NCBI GenBank assembly: GCA_003022505.1
Contig: PXTQ01000066.1
Span: 7,340 to 13,838, forward strand
Origin: Bacteroidetes bacterium QS_8_64_10
GTDB taxonomy: Bacteria > Bacteroidota > Rhodothermia > Rhodothermales > Salinibacteraceae
Reading direction: 5' to 3'
Length of the DNA: 6,499 nt
In this document: positions 1 to 5,942 of the stretch, piece after piece
How the letters are laid out: each line of letters starts with the position of its first letter
How positions within the stretch are numbered: the first letter of the stretch is position 1
Made by a program: the position numbers and the translations under genes
The notes under the pieces: generated by a model
Told to the model about the DNA's origin: nothing
The model's database searches: none
The model's input: only the letters and a program-made list of their open reading frames with translations

Positions 1-189
1 CTGGCGTGTTTCAGTTCTATGTGTTGCGGTGTTCGGCAGGTCGAAGGTCGCAAGTCAGTCAGGTCGGGCACGTCTCGTTGTCCTGAAAGCCTCGACGGAC
101 TTCTCGATCTGCAAGCGCGAAATCGAGCACGCTCACGCAACACGCGCCTTACGCAATACGAGTGGATCTACCGGCAGTAGTCAGACAGC
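1..189. other. Leader region upstream of argB, no gene recognised
   Basis: One frame is open from the left edge to a TAG at 178-180, in frame with and just upstream of the argB ATG. Its translation is rich in Arg, Ser and Cys, matches nothing I recognise, and has weaker third-position GC preference than argB. I read it as non-coding. AGGTCG recurs three times within about 38-66 without forming a clear repeat array. I see no convincing promoter or ribosome-binding site; the bases before the argB ATG lack a Shine-Dalgarno sequence, as is common in Bacteroidota-type genomes. Confidence 0.5.
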
Positions 190-996
190 ATGAGCGAGCG
201 TCGAAAATCGAAGTTGCCACCGGTCGTGGTGAAAGTCGGCGGGGCGCTGCTGCAGGAGCCGACGGAGGCGCTGTGGCAGGGCATCCAGCGGGTCCGAGAG
301 GATGCGCCCGTCGTGCTCGTGCACGGCGGCGGCGCGCAGGCGACGGCGCTGGCCGAGCGGCTGGGCCACACCCCGCGCATGGTGCGGGGGCGGCGCGTGA
401 CCGAAGATCTCGACCTGCAGATTAGCCAGTACGCCCTGCGCGGCGCGCTCAACACCGAGCTGGTGGCACAGGCGCAGCAACACGATCTGCGCGGCGTGGG
501 CCTTTCCGGTGCAGACGGCGGCCTCGTTCGCGTTACGAAGCGCCCGCCCCGGGAGATCGGCGGCGAGACGGTGGACTTCGGCTGGGTGGGCGACGTGGGG
601 CGTGTGGAGCCGGAGGCGCTGGCAGTGCTGCTCGACAGCGGCTTCCTGCCCATCGTCGCGCCGCTCGGCATCGACGCCGACGGGCAGGTCTACAACGTCA
701 ACGCTGATACCGTGGCGGGCGCTCTCGCCGGTGCGCTCGGCGCGAAGCAGCTGCTGCTCGTTACGGAGGCGGGCAGCGTGCGGAGGGCGGAGGACGATCC
801 CGGCTCGCGCCTCGAGACGTGCGACGCCGCCACGTTCGAGGCCGGCAAGGAGGGCGGCTGGATCCAGGGCGGGATGCGCGTCAAGCTGACGGTCGCGCTC
901 GACGCGTTGCGAGGCGGTGTGACGGAGACGTTCGTGCTCGGGCCGGGCGATCTCGTAGAGCGCGAGCGCGCCACGCGGGTCGTGCTGGAAGCGTGA
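190..996 (+). CDS. argB: Acetylglutamate kinase (amino-acid kinase family)
   Basis: This 268-residue cytoplasmic enzyme should phosphorylate the gamma-carboxylate of N-acetylglutamate (or N-succinylglutamate, as in some Bacteroidota) with ATP, the second step of arginine biosynthesis. Visible family motifs are KVGG with Lys15, HGGG at 45-48, GRRVT at 67-71 with the substrate-binding Arg, GLSGADG at 104-110, NVNAD at 169-173 and GGMRVK at 227-232 with the phosphate-binding Lys232. The usual TDVPGV segment is TEAGSV here, and GGMxPK is GGMRVK, both mild departures. No N-terminal helix extension precedes the kinase core, which suggests the arginine-insensitive form. The ATG is fixed by an in-frame TAG at 178-180; there is no Shine-Dalgarno. 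No other arg gene is in view. A related kinase acting on LysW-linked aminoadipate/glutamate is the main alternative and cannot be excluded from motifs alone. Confidence 0.88.
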   Translation: MSERRKSKLPPVVVKVGGALLQEPTEALWQGIQRVREDAPVVLVHGGGAQATALAERLGHTPRMVRGRRVTEDLDLQISQYALRGALNTELVAQAQQHDLRGVGLSGADGGLVRVTKRPPREIGGETVDFGWVGDVGRVEPEALAVLLDSGFLPIVAPLGIDADGQVYNVNADTVAGALAGALGAKQLLLVTEAGSVRRAEDDPGSRLETCDAATFEAGKEGGWIQGGMRVKLTVALDALRGGVTETFVLGPGDLVERERATRVVLEA

Positions 997-1053
997 TACC
1001 AACTCCGCGAGCTTCGCTTACGACCAAAAAAGGCACGCGGATCAGGCGGGTCC

Positions 1054-1072
1054 ACGTGTTCTTCACGTTTTT
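1054..1072 (+). terminator. Weak hairpin plus T-run after argB
   Basis: ACGTG (1054-1058) pairs with CACGT (1064-1068) around a TTCTT loop, and a T-run ends at 1072. The stem is only five base pairs, so this is at best a leaky terminator. It lies 38 bases before the chosen start of the next gene, in the 113-base gap between argB and the DUF4105 gene. Confidence 0.3.
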
Positions 1073-1109
1073 GTCGCGTACTGAGATGAGAGGCGCATTC
1101 GTCGAAGAA

Positions 1110-2327
1110 ATGATTTCATCTCGTAAAACAACGCTGCTGCTTGTCGCGCTGGCGCTGCTGGGCGTGATGCCGGAAGAAACTGTCGGGCAGACCTCACGCT
1201 CGCTCACGGACCGGGCGCAGGCGTCGATCCTGACGATCCTGCCCGGCGACGCCACGTACTCCGCCTTCGGCCACACGGCCATCCGCATCCGCGACCCCGC
1301 CGCCGGCGTCAACCGGATCTACAACTACGGCACGTTCGACTTCCGCAACCCGCTGTTCATCCCGAGGTTCGTGTACGGGCGGTTGGATTACTTTCTGTCG
1401 ATAGCGACGTACCCGCGTGCCATCCGGCGTTACCGCGAACTGCGGCGGCCCGTCATCGAGCAAAAACTGCGCCTGACGCTCGCGCAACGCCGGGCGCTCT
1501 TTCGCTATCTGGAGACAAACGCGCTTCCCGAAAACCGCTTCTACCGCTACGACTTCCTGTTCGACAACTGCTCTACCCGCATCCGCGACGCGCTGGAGGC
1601 CGTGCTGGGCGACACGCTGCGCTTCCCGGCGAGCCGGATGCCGCCCACCGACAGCTTTCGCCACATGCTCGATCCGTACGTGGCCGACCGCGCGTGGCTC
1701 GACTTCGGCTTCGATCTGGCACTGGGCACGCCCGCCGACCGCACGGCCACGCCCCGCGAGGCCATGTTTCTGCCGCGCTATCTGATGCGCGCCTTCGACG
1801 AGGCCGCGCTGCGTTCCGGCGGCTCGCTCGTGGCCGAGCGCGACACCGTGTTCTGGGTCGAGGGGCGCAGCTTCGCGCCGCAGGCCGCCTTCCCGTGGGC
1901 GCAACTCGTCGGCTGGCTGCTGCTGGCCGCCAGCCTGATCGACGCCGCGTGGCGCCTGCGCACCGGCAGGCCTTTCCCTGATCGTACCGACGCCGCGCTT
2001 TTTGGCGCGGTAGGCATCGTGAGCCTGCTGATGCTGTTTCTGTGGCTCGTCAGCGAGCACCGCGTGACGAACCGGAACTGGAATCTGATCTGGGCCTGGC
2101 CGGCGCACCTCTGGGCCGCCTGGCGGCTCGCGCGCGGCCCGTCATTGGGGTTGCGCCGGTATCTTGTGCTCGCGGCGGTCGGGGCGCTCGCAGTGAGTGT
2201 GCTCTGGCCGTTCTGGCCGCAGGACCTGCACGCGGCGGCGCTCCCGCTCGTTCTGCTCGTGGCCGTGCGGAGCGGCGCCCGGTGGCTGGCCTTGCATCGC
2301 GCCGCGCGAGAAAGGCTGCTCGCGTGA
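1110..2327 (+). CDS. DUF4105 (Lnb N-terminal-like) exported protein with multi-span membrane C-terminus
   Basis: This 405-residue protein starts with a signal-peptide-like segment (MISSRK, then hydrophobic 7-20). The extracytoplasmic domain carries the DUF4105 hallmarks: AFGHTAIRI with His55, YNYGTFDF at 71-78, and FDNCSTRIRD at 151-160 with Cys154. The His-then-Cys order and the NCS motif recall permuted papain-like (NlpC/P60, LRAT-type) folds, so a hydrolase or transferase acting on a cell-envelope substrate is an inference, not established. About five membrane segments follow (roughly 264-283, 296-315, 325-342, 351-369, 374-388). The SEHRVTNRNWNLIW stretch at 315-328 is the H..T..N.N-type motif seen in Bacteroidota members of this family. 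ATG at 1086 is an in-frame alternative giving eight more residues; 1110 was chosen because it gives a compact basic n-region. Neither start has a good Shine-Dalgarno. It may be co-transcribed with argB, though the gap is 113 bases. Confidence 0.85.
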   Translation: MISSRKTTLLLVALALLGVMPEETVGQTSRSLTDRAQASILTILPGDATYSAFGHTAIRIRDPAAGVNRIYNYGTFDFRNPLFIPRFVYGRLDYFLSIATYPRAIRRYRELRRPVIEQKLRLTLAQRRALFRYLETNALPENRFYRYDFLFDNCSTRIRDALEAVLGDTLRFPASRMPPTDSFRHMLDPYVADRAWLDFGFDLALGTPADRTATPREAMFLPRYLMRAFDEAALRSGGSLVAERDTVFWVEGRSFAPQAAFPWAQLVGWLLLAASLIDAAWRLRTGRPFPDRTDAALFGAVGIVSLLMLFLWLVSEHRVTNRNWNLIWAWPAHLWAAWRLARGPSLGLRRYLVLAAVGALAVSVLWPFWPQDLHAAALPLVLLVAVRSGARWLALHRAARERLLA

Positions 2328-2352
2328 CTGCAGACGACAGCGGCCAGGCTCA

Positions 2353-2379
2353 CCGCAGAGGGCGCAAAGAGCGCAGAGA
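2353..2379 (+). repeat. Three 9-bp CGCAGAG-type tandem units
   Basis: Units CCGCAGAGG, GCGCAAAGA and GCGCAGAGA are contiguous at 2353-2361, 2362-2370 and 2371-2379. They resemble the degenerate ACGCAGAG/GCGCAAAG intergenic repeats known from many environmental bacterial genomes. The last unit also begins a stem-loop, CGCAGA (2372-2377) with TCTGCG (2383-2388), loop GATGT. It has no T-tract, so it is not a standard terminator. It lies 26 bases after the DUF4105 stop codon. Confidence 0.6.
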
Positions 2380-2423
2380 TGTTCTGCGACCCTCGACCAG
2401 TACGGGCAATCCGGTGTGATCGC

Positions 2424-2591
2424 CTCAGAAGCTGTTTGGCCCATCATCACGGGCTGCGCGTGCCTCCTTTTCGCGTGCCATCCTCCCGCCCCGTCGACCC
2501 ATAGCACGGCTATGCGTCTCGCAAGTCGTGGCCTGTCACGCGAAAATTCTGCTACGCTCGCTTTCTTTCTGCTTACCAAACAGCTTCTCAG
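2424..2591. repeat. Large nested imperfect palindrome in the convergent intergenic gap
   Basis: Several inverted-repeat segments share one centre near 2507. CTCAGAAGCTGTTTGG (2424-2439) pairs with 2576-2591 at 15 of 16 positions. GCGT-GC (2458-2463) pairs with 2551-2557 around one bulged base. TTTTCGCGTGCCA (2468-2480) pairs with 2534-2546 at 12 of 13. GAC-CATAG (about 2496-2504) pairs with CTATG-GTC (2510-2518) around a five-base loop. Partner positions sum to 5014-5015 throughout, so the arms are collinear rather than chance matches. It sits between the convergent DUF4105 and pseudokinase genes with no protein inside. It could be a MITE-like element, a structured RNA or a two-way transcription barrier; there is no U-tract. 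Confidence 0.7.
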
Positions 2592-2622
2592 CCGAAACCA
2601 GCAAACGCGCCAACGCTCGCCA

Positions 2623-5298
2623 TCAGCCGGAATCCGGCAGCCGAAACCGGAGCATGATGGTGTGCCACGCCTTGACCGGTTCGCCCTCGACGGTCGCCGG
2701 CTCAAAACTTGTTTCCTTGATAACGCGCTTAAACGTCGAAGACGCCTCCATCACCATCGCCCGCGCGACGCTCCCCTCCTCGTTAACCACAAATCGCACG
2801 AACACCTGCCCCTCGATTCGTTCTTCGTAGGCGCGGCGTGGGTACTCCATCCGGTCGTAAATGTCCTGGAGCGAACCGATCAGGCTCGGCGACTCGTCGG
2901 GCACTTCGTAGATGCCGTTCTCATCGACGCGAGCGTCCTGAATTTCTTTTTGACGCCGCTTCGCCTCAGCGATTTGCTTCTTGGCGAACGAATCGTTGGG
3001 GATGACCTCAAGCGCCTCGCGGAAGCTCTTGATGGCAGCTTTGTAATCGCTCTGCTTCATCCGCTTCTCGCCCTGCGCCCGAAGCGCCTCATACTTCTGC
3101 TGTTCGCGCCGCTTGACGATTTGCGTTTTCACCGCGTCCACTCGGCGCATCGCCGCTTCATCGTCCGGTTTGACGCCGAGAGCCTGCTCGAAGGCCGCCT
3201 TCGCCGCCTCCAGCTCGCCGTTTGCGGCGTGCCGCCGCCCCTGCTTCATGTGCTGGGCGTACTGCTTATCGCGCTTGCGCTCACCGAGCAGACCATCGAT
3301 CTCGTCGAGCTTTTGCTGCACGGCCTGGCTCTCCTTAACGTTGAGCGCCTCCCGAAAACGCTTCCGCGCCGCAACGTATTCGCCCTCTTGAAAGAGGCTG
3401 TCCGCCTTGCCGCGCAGGTACGCAAACATCTGCGTGCGAAACGCTTCTTCTTGCTTCCGCTCCGCTTCCGCCTGGTCTTGCTGCGCGGAGTTCTCTTCAC
3501 CAGAAGGCGACTCGCTTTGAATCGGCTCGGTGGTGGTGTGCTTCTCCGGAAAGAGCTGTGCTGTAACGATCTGCACGCGCGCAAGGGCGAGCGAATCGTT
3601 GGGTTTGTTGTTGAGGGCCTTCAGGAACTTCGTGTTGGCCTCTTCGAGCGCCTTGCGCCCGCGCGCCGAGTCGCCCCGCTCCCGCAACGTCTTGCCGCGC
3701 GCCAGGAGCGAATCGCCCGCCTGGAGGCGCGCGTAGAACTGTTGCTCGTTCATTGTTCGGATTTGCGCCTTCGCCTCGGCGATGCGGCGCTTCGCGTACG
3801 GGTCGTCCGGCTTCACGGCGAGGGCGCTCTCGTAGTTGGCCTTGGCGGCCTCGTACTGTTGCCGCTGGAAGAGCGAGTCGCCCTGGCGTTTCAAGATGAC
3901 GTTGCGGGCCGGCTGCGCCTGCGCCGAATCTTCGCTCTGGATGAAGAAAAAGGCGCCGCCCGTGAGCACCAGCAGCAGCACGGCGGCCGCGGCGTAGAGC
4001 CACGTGCGGCTGTTTTCGTCGTGTTCGTCGGCTTCTTCGGTCGCGGCCGCAGGCGGCGCGGATTGGGCCGGATCCTGCGCCGGGCGGTCGCCTGCCGGCG
4101 TTCTCGCCTCGTCGTTTTCGGCAGACGCCGACGCTTCTTCGGGGGATGACGAAAGCGTTTCCCCCTCCGCGTCGTCATTGTGCTCAGCGGCGCGCGCCGG
4201 GCCGTCCTCAGAAGACAGCGAGACCCATTCCGCTTCGATGCGCTGCTGCTTGCGTTCTTCCGCCTGCACCGGATGATCGTCAGCCGGCGTGTTCGCCGCG
4301 TCGTTTTCTTCAGCGGGCACCGGCTCGTCCTCGTTGAGCGGCGAAGTCGGTTCCGTCGTCTTCGTATCCGTTTCCAGCTTCGCATCGGCTGGTTCTTCCT
4401 CCGTGCCGGACGGTGCTGGGGCGGCGGACGTCTTCGGCTCCGGGGGAGCGTCGAGCAAATCACGGAGCGCCTCGATGGAAGCGGGCCGCTCGGTAGGGTC
4501 CAGTGCCATGATCCGTTGGAGCGCTTGGCGCAGCTCCTCGGAGGCGACGTCCAGTTCGTTCAGCTTGTCCGGCAGCGGGTCGTCCTGAATCCGCGTCCGG
4601 GCGGTGGGCGGCACCTTGCCGCTGAGCGCGTGGCAGAGGACGGCCCCGCATCCGTACACGTCCATCCACGGCCCGATGCGGCTGTCCGCCAGGTACTGCT
4701 CCGGTGCAGCGTAGCCGGGGTGCAGGGCCTCCCGCAGCTCACCGGTGCGGCGCGCCAGGTGCATCCAGGCGCTGCGGGCGTTGCCCAGGACCGGACGTCC
4801 GCTCTTTACCAGGAAGATGGAATCGGGCGAGACGCCCGCGTGCACCCGTCCTTCTTCGTGAAGGTGCTCCAGCCCCTCCAGCACCGGCATCAAGATCGCC
4901 ATCGCCGCTCGCTTCGGAAGCGCGCCGCCCTTGCGCTCCAGACCGTCTCGCAGCGTGACGCCGGATTCTCGCTTGAGCACCCGATAGGCGGTGCCGTGAT
5001 TCTCAATGTGTTCGATCTCACGAGCGACGTTCTCGTGGTCGATCCGCTGCAAGATCGCCGCCTCATCGAGAAACTGCTCCAGCCCGTACCGGAAGTGCTC
5101 TTCCTTGTCGGGGTCGGGAAGCACATTTTCATCATCTCGTCGCGCCAGCGCGGAGGGGGCATACTCGCGAATGATGACCTGATCTTCCGTATTTACATCC
5201 CACCCCCGGTAATAAATTCCGAACGCATCCGGCTCGTCCAAGACGCGACCGACGGCGAATGTATCATTGACGGCTGTGAGGCGTGATAGCGGCGACAT
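2623..5298 (-). CDS. Membrane-anchored pseudokinase with periplasmic TPRs and TonB C-terminal domain
   Basis: The protein has 891 residues. Residues 14-285 show a Ser/Thr kinase fold of the bacterial VAIKEYxP subtype, but the Gly loop is DEPDAFG (21-27), the beta-3 Lys is Arg44 (VIIREYAP), HRDxKPxN is HAGVSPDS (153-160) and DFG is NAR (173-175). Glu79, GYAAPEQY (195-202), Asp213 and Arg271 remain, so the fold is probably kept without phosphotransfer. An acidic Pro/Ala/Glu linker (285-430) leads to one membrane span (433-453), preceded by acidic residues and one Arg. Outside lie five TPR-like units (about 464-512, 524-578, 626-672, 680-726, 736-782), then a TonB C-terminal domain (815-888) with EYPRRAYEERIEGQV, VRFVVNEEG and FEPATVEGEPV. 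The span lacks the Ser/His that TonB uses to contact ExbB. The start at 5298 was chosen because a longer frame would run through the terminator and tRNA-Glu. There is no Shine-Dalgarno at normal spacing. Role is inferred: linking a cytoplasmic signal or partner to envelope proteins. Confidence 0.85.
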   Translation of the reverse strand: MSPLSRLTAVNDTFAVGRVLDEPDAFGIYYRGWDVNTEDQVIIREYAPSALARRDDENVLPDPDKEEHFRYGLEQFLDEAAILQRIDHENVAREIEHIENHGTAYRVLKRESGVTLRDGLERKGGALPKRAAMAILMPVLEGLEHLHEEGRVHAGVSPDSIFLVKSGRPVLGNARSAWMHLARRTGELREALHPGYAAPEQYLADSRIGPWMDVYGCGAVLCHALSGKVPPTARTRIQDDPLPDKLNELDVASEELRQALQRIMALDPTERPASIEALRDLLDAPPEPKTSAAPAPSGTEEEPADAKLETDTKTTEPTSPLNEDEPVPAEENDAANTPADDHPVQAEERKQQRIEAEWVSLSSEDGPARAAEHNDDAEGETLSSSPEEASASAENDEARTPAGDRPAQDPAQSAPPAAATEEADEHDENSRTWLYAAAAVLLLVLTGGAFFFIQSEDSAQAQPARNVILKRQGDSLFQRQQYEAAKANYESALAVKPDDPYAKRRIAEAKAQIRTMNEQQFYARLQAGDSLLARGKTLRERGDSARGRKALEEANTKFLKALNNKPNDSLALARVQIVTAQLFPEKHTTTEPIQSESPSGEENSAQQDQAEAERKQEEAFRTQMFAYLRGKADSLFQEGEYVAARKRFREALNVKESQAVQQKLDEIDGLLGERKRDKQYAQHMKQGRRHAANGELEAAKAAFEQALGVKPDDEAAMRRVDAVKTQIVKRREQQKYEALRAQGEKRMKQSDYKAAIKSFREALEVIPNDSFAKKQIAEAKRRQKEIQDARVDENGIYEVPDESPSLIGSLQDIYDRMEYPRRAYEERIEGQVFVRFVVNEEGSVARAMVMEASSTFKRVIKETSFEPATVEGEPVKAWHTIMLRFRLPDSG
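4075..4308 (-). repeat. Internal duplicated segment within the pseudokinase linker
   Basis: Two 45-base stretches inside the linker coding region are similar (about 35 of 44 compared bases identical). They are 4264-4308, encoding ENDAANTPADDHPVQ (residues 331-345), and 4075-4119, encoding ENDEARTPAGDRPAQ (residues 394-408). Ten of fifteen residues match. The copies are 63 codons apart, consistent with linker growth by in-frame duplication followed by drift. Confidence 0.6.
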
Positions 5299-5311
5299 GT
5301 TGCAGGGGGGC

Positions 5312-5340
5312 AGAGGAAAAGTTTTCTCCTCTAAAAAAAA
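5312..5340 (-). promoter_or_regulatory. Leader T-tract and stem-loop before the pseudokinase start
   Basis: Read on the minus strand, eight T (5340-5333) are followed by AGAGGA (5332-5327) pairing with TCCTCT (5317-5312), with two further A-T pairs inside the loop. The hairpin ends 13 bases before the ATG. The only AGGAG in the leader is inside this stem and lies 27 bases from the ATG, too far to act as an ordinary ribosome-binding site. Because the T-tract precedes the stem, it is not a terminator for this strand. A role in translation or mRNA stability is inference. Confidence 0.4.
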
Positions 5341-5419
5341 GTGCAAAGATCGCCCCGTCGTCCTTCGACCTGTGCTGCTCGGTCCGGGCAAAAGCGACGG
5401 CTGAAGCGCGCGATCCACG

Positions 5420-5463
5420 AAAAAAAGCCCCGCTCTCGGCCTACGGTGCCGAAAACGAGGCTT
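5420..5463 (-). terminator. Intrinsic terminator downstream of tRNA-Glu
   Basis: On the minus strand, AAGCCTCG (5463-5456) pairs fully with CGGGGCTT (5432-5425), with one G-T wobble. A second stem inside uses TCGGC with GCCGA, and seven T finish at 5420. It begins ten bases after the tRNA-Glu CCA end and should end that transcript, separating it from the pseudokinase gene 122 bases further on. Confidence 0.85.
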
Positions 5464-5472
5464 ACAAGAGAG

Positions 5473-5550
5473 TGGTACCGCGTACGGGATTCGAACCCGT
5501 GTTACCGCCATGAAAAAGCGGCGTCCTGGACCAGACTAGACGAACGCGGC
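5473..5550 (-). tRNA. tRNA-Glu (anticodon TTC)
   Basis: A full cloverleaf reads on the minus strand. The acceptor is GCCGCGT (from 5550) with ACGCGGT. The anticodon stem CCGCT/GGCGG encloses the loop TTTTCAT with TTC at 5514-5512, and the T arm is ACGGG-TTCGAAT-CCCGT. The CCA end is encoded (5475-5473) after discriminator A73. The first acceptor pair is a G-U wobble rather than G-C, slightly unusual for tRNA-Glu. The TCGTCTAG D-arm start is typical of bacterial tRNA-Glu. It is followed by a strong terminator and preceded by a promoter-like sequence, so it is probably its own transcription unit. Confidence 0.95.
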
Positions 5551-5571
5551 AGGCTTTCAGGTGCGAAAGGG

Positions 5572-5600
5572 GGTATGCATGAAAGTGCGTACGTTGTCAA
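5572..5600 (-). promoter_or_regulatory. Sigma-70-like promoter for tRNA-Glu
   Basis: On the minus strand a perfect TTGACA (5600-5595) is followed after 17 bases by CATACC (5577-5572), which matches TATAAT at the central ATA. A transcription start near 5565 would leave a leader of about 15 bases before the mature tRNA 5' end at 5550. The -35 match and spacing are good and the -10 is poor. No other promoter-like pair is as close to the tRNA. Confidence 0.5.
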
Positions 5601-5660
5601 CAGACCCACTTACTTACTGTAACTTCAACGGATTAGTTGGGCGAAAACGGTGCGCGCGAG

Positions 5661-5684
5661 GAAAACACGAAAGGGCCTACCCTT
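5661..5684 (-). terminator. Possible weak terminator between the two tRNAs
   Basis: On the minus strand AAGGG (5684-5680) pairs with CCCTT (5675-5671) around a four-base loop, followed by TCGTGTTTTC. The stem is short and the T-tract interrupted, so it would be a poor terminator for tRNA-His. A second weak candidate is a GATG/CATC stem followed nine bases later by five T near 5783-5787. Without an effective terminator the two tRNAs could also be co-transcribed. Confidence 0.25.
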
Positions 5685-5697
5685 GGCCGGAGAGGGA

Positions 5698-5750
5698 GAT
5701 CGGGAGAATGGGGGGAGTGGGCGTTCGGCGCGTTCAGACCACTCCCGATC
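5698..5750. repeat. Mutually exclusive inverted repeats overlapping a G-rich tract
   Basis: The segment CCACTCCCGATC (5739-5750) has two perfect partners on its left. GATCGGGAG (5698-5706) pairs with 5742-5750 over nine bases, and GGGAGTGG (5713-5720) pairs with 5739-5746 over eight. Only one stem can form at a time. The left side is also a run of four G-tracts (GGG at 5694-5696 and 5702-5704, GGGGGG at 5710-5715, GGG at 5719-5721). It lies in the 305-base gap between tRNA-His and tRNA-Glu, with no protein gene. Confidence 0.5.
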
Positions 5751-5855
5751 GCCCATACTCACGTTCAGAAAGGCACGGCCCAAAAAGATTGCTTCGATGT
5801 TCATCATCCAAATTACCGGTTGAAGCTGCAATACATACCTTCATACTCAAAGCGG

Positions 5856-5930
5856 GGCGACCGGTGGGACTCGAACCCACGGCCTCCGGAACCACAATCC
5901 GGCGCTCTAACCGACTGAGCTACGATCGCC
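5856..5930 (-). tRNA. tRNA-His (anticodon GTG)
   Basis: On the minus strand the acceptor GCGATCG (5929-5923) pairs with CGGTCGC (5863-5857). The extra G-1 at 5930, opposite discriminator C73 at 5856, is the tRNA-His identity pair read by histidyl-tRNA synthetase. The anticodon stem CCGGA/TCCGG encloses TTGTGGT with GTG at 5895-5893, and the T arm is GTGGG-TTCGAGT-CCCAC. The next genomic bases are CCG, so CCA is not encoded and must be added by the CCA-adding enzyme, unlike the neighbouring tRNA-Glu. A GC-rich hairpin lies 12 bases upstream; no clear promoter was found close by. Confidence 0.95.
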
Positions 5931-5942
5931 ATGGAGGGACTG

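Noticed and set aside
1..180. Possible C-terminal end of an upstream gene stopping at TAG 178-180
   Set aside because: No recognisable motif, Arg/Ser/Cys-rich composition, and third codon positions less GC-biased than argB. It cannot be fully excluded without the sequence to the left.
819..1109. Upstream extension of the DUF4105 frame overlapping argB
   Set aside because: It runs inside argB in another frame with Arg-rich nonsense composition, and it would bury the signal peptide.
2197..4149. A 650-codon plus-strand open frame, and another at 4180-5286
   Set aside because: Both are shadows opposite the pseudokinase gene in GC-rich DNA; the minus-strand frame has recognisable domains and these do not.
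5299..5511. A 71-codon N-terminal extension of the pseudokinase frame beginning MAVTRVRIPYAV
   Set aside because: The extension is the 3' half of tRNA-Glu plus the intrinsic terminator read as protein. The ATG at 5298 directly precedes the kinase-fold N-terminus.
5341..5622. Plus-strand open frames with VRDSNPCYRHEKAAS or VPRTGFEPVLPP
   Set aside because: They are antisense translations of tRNA-Glu and its terminator.
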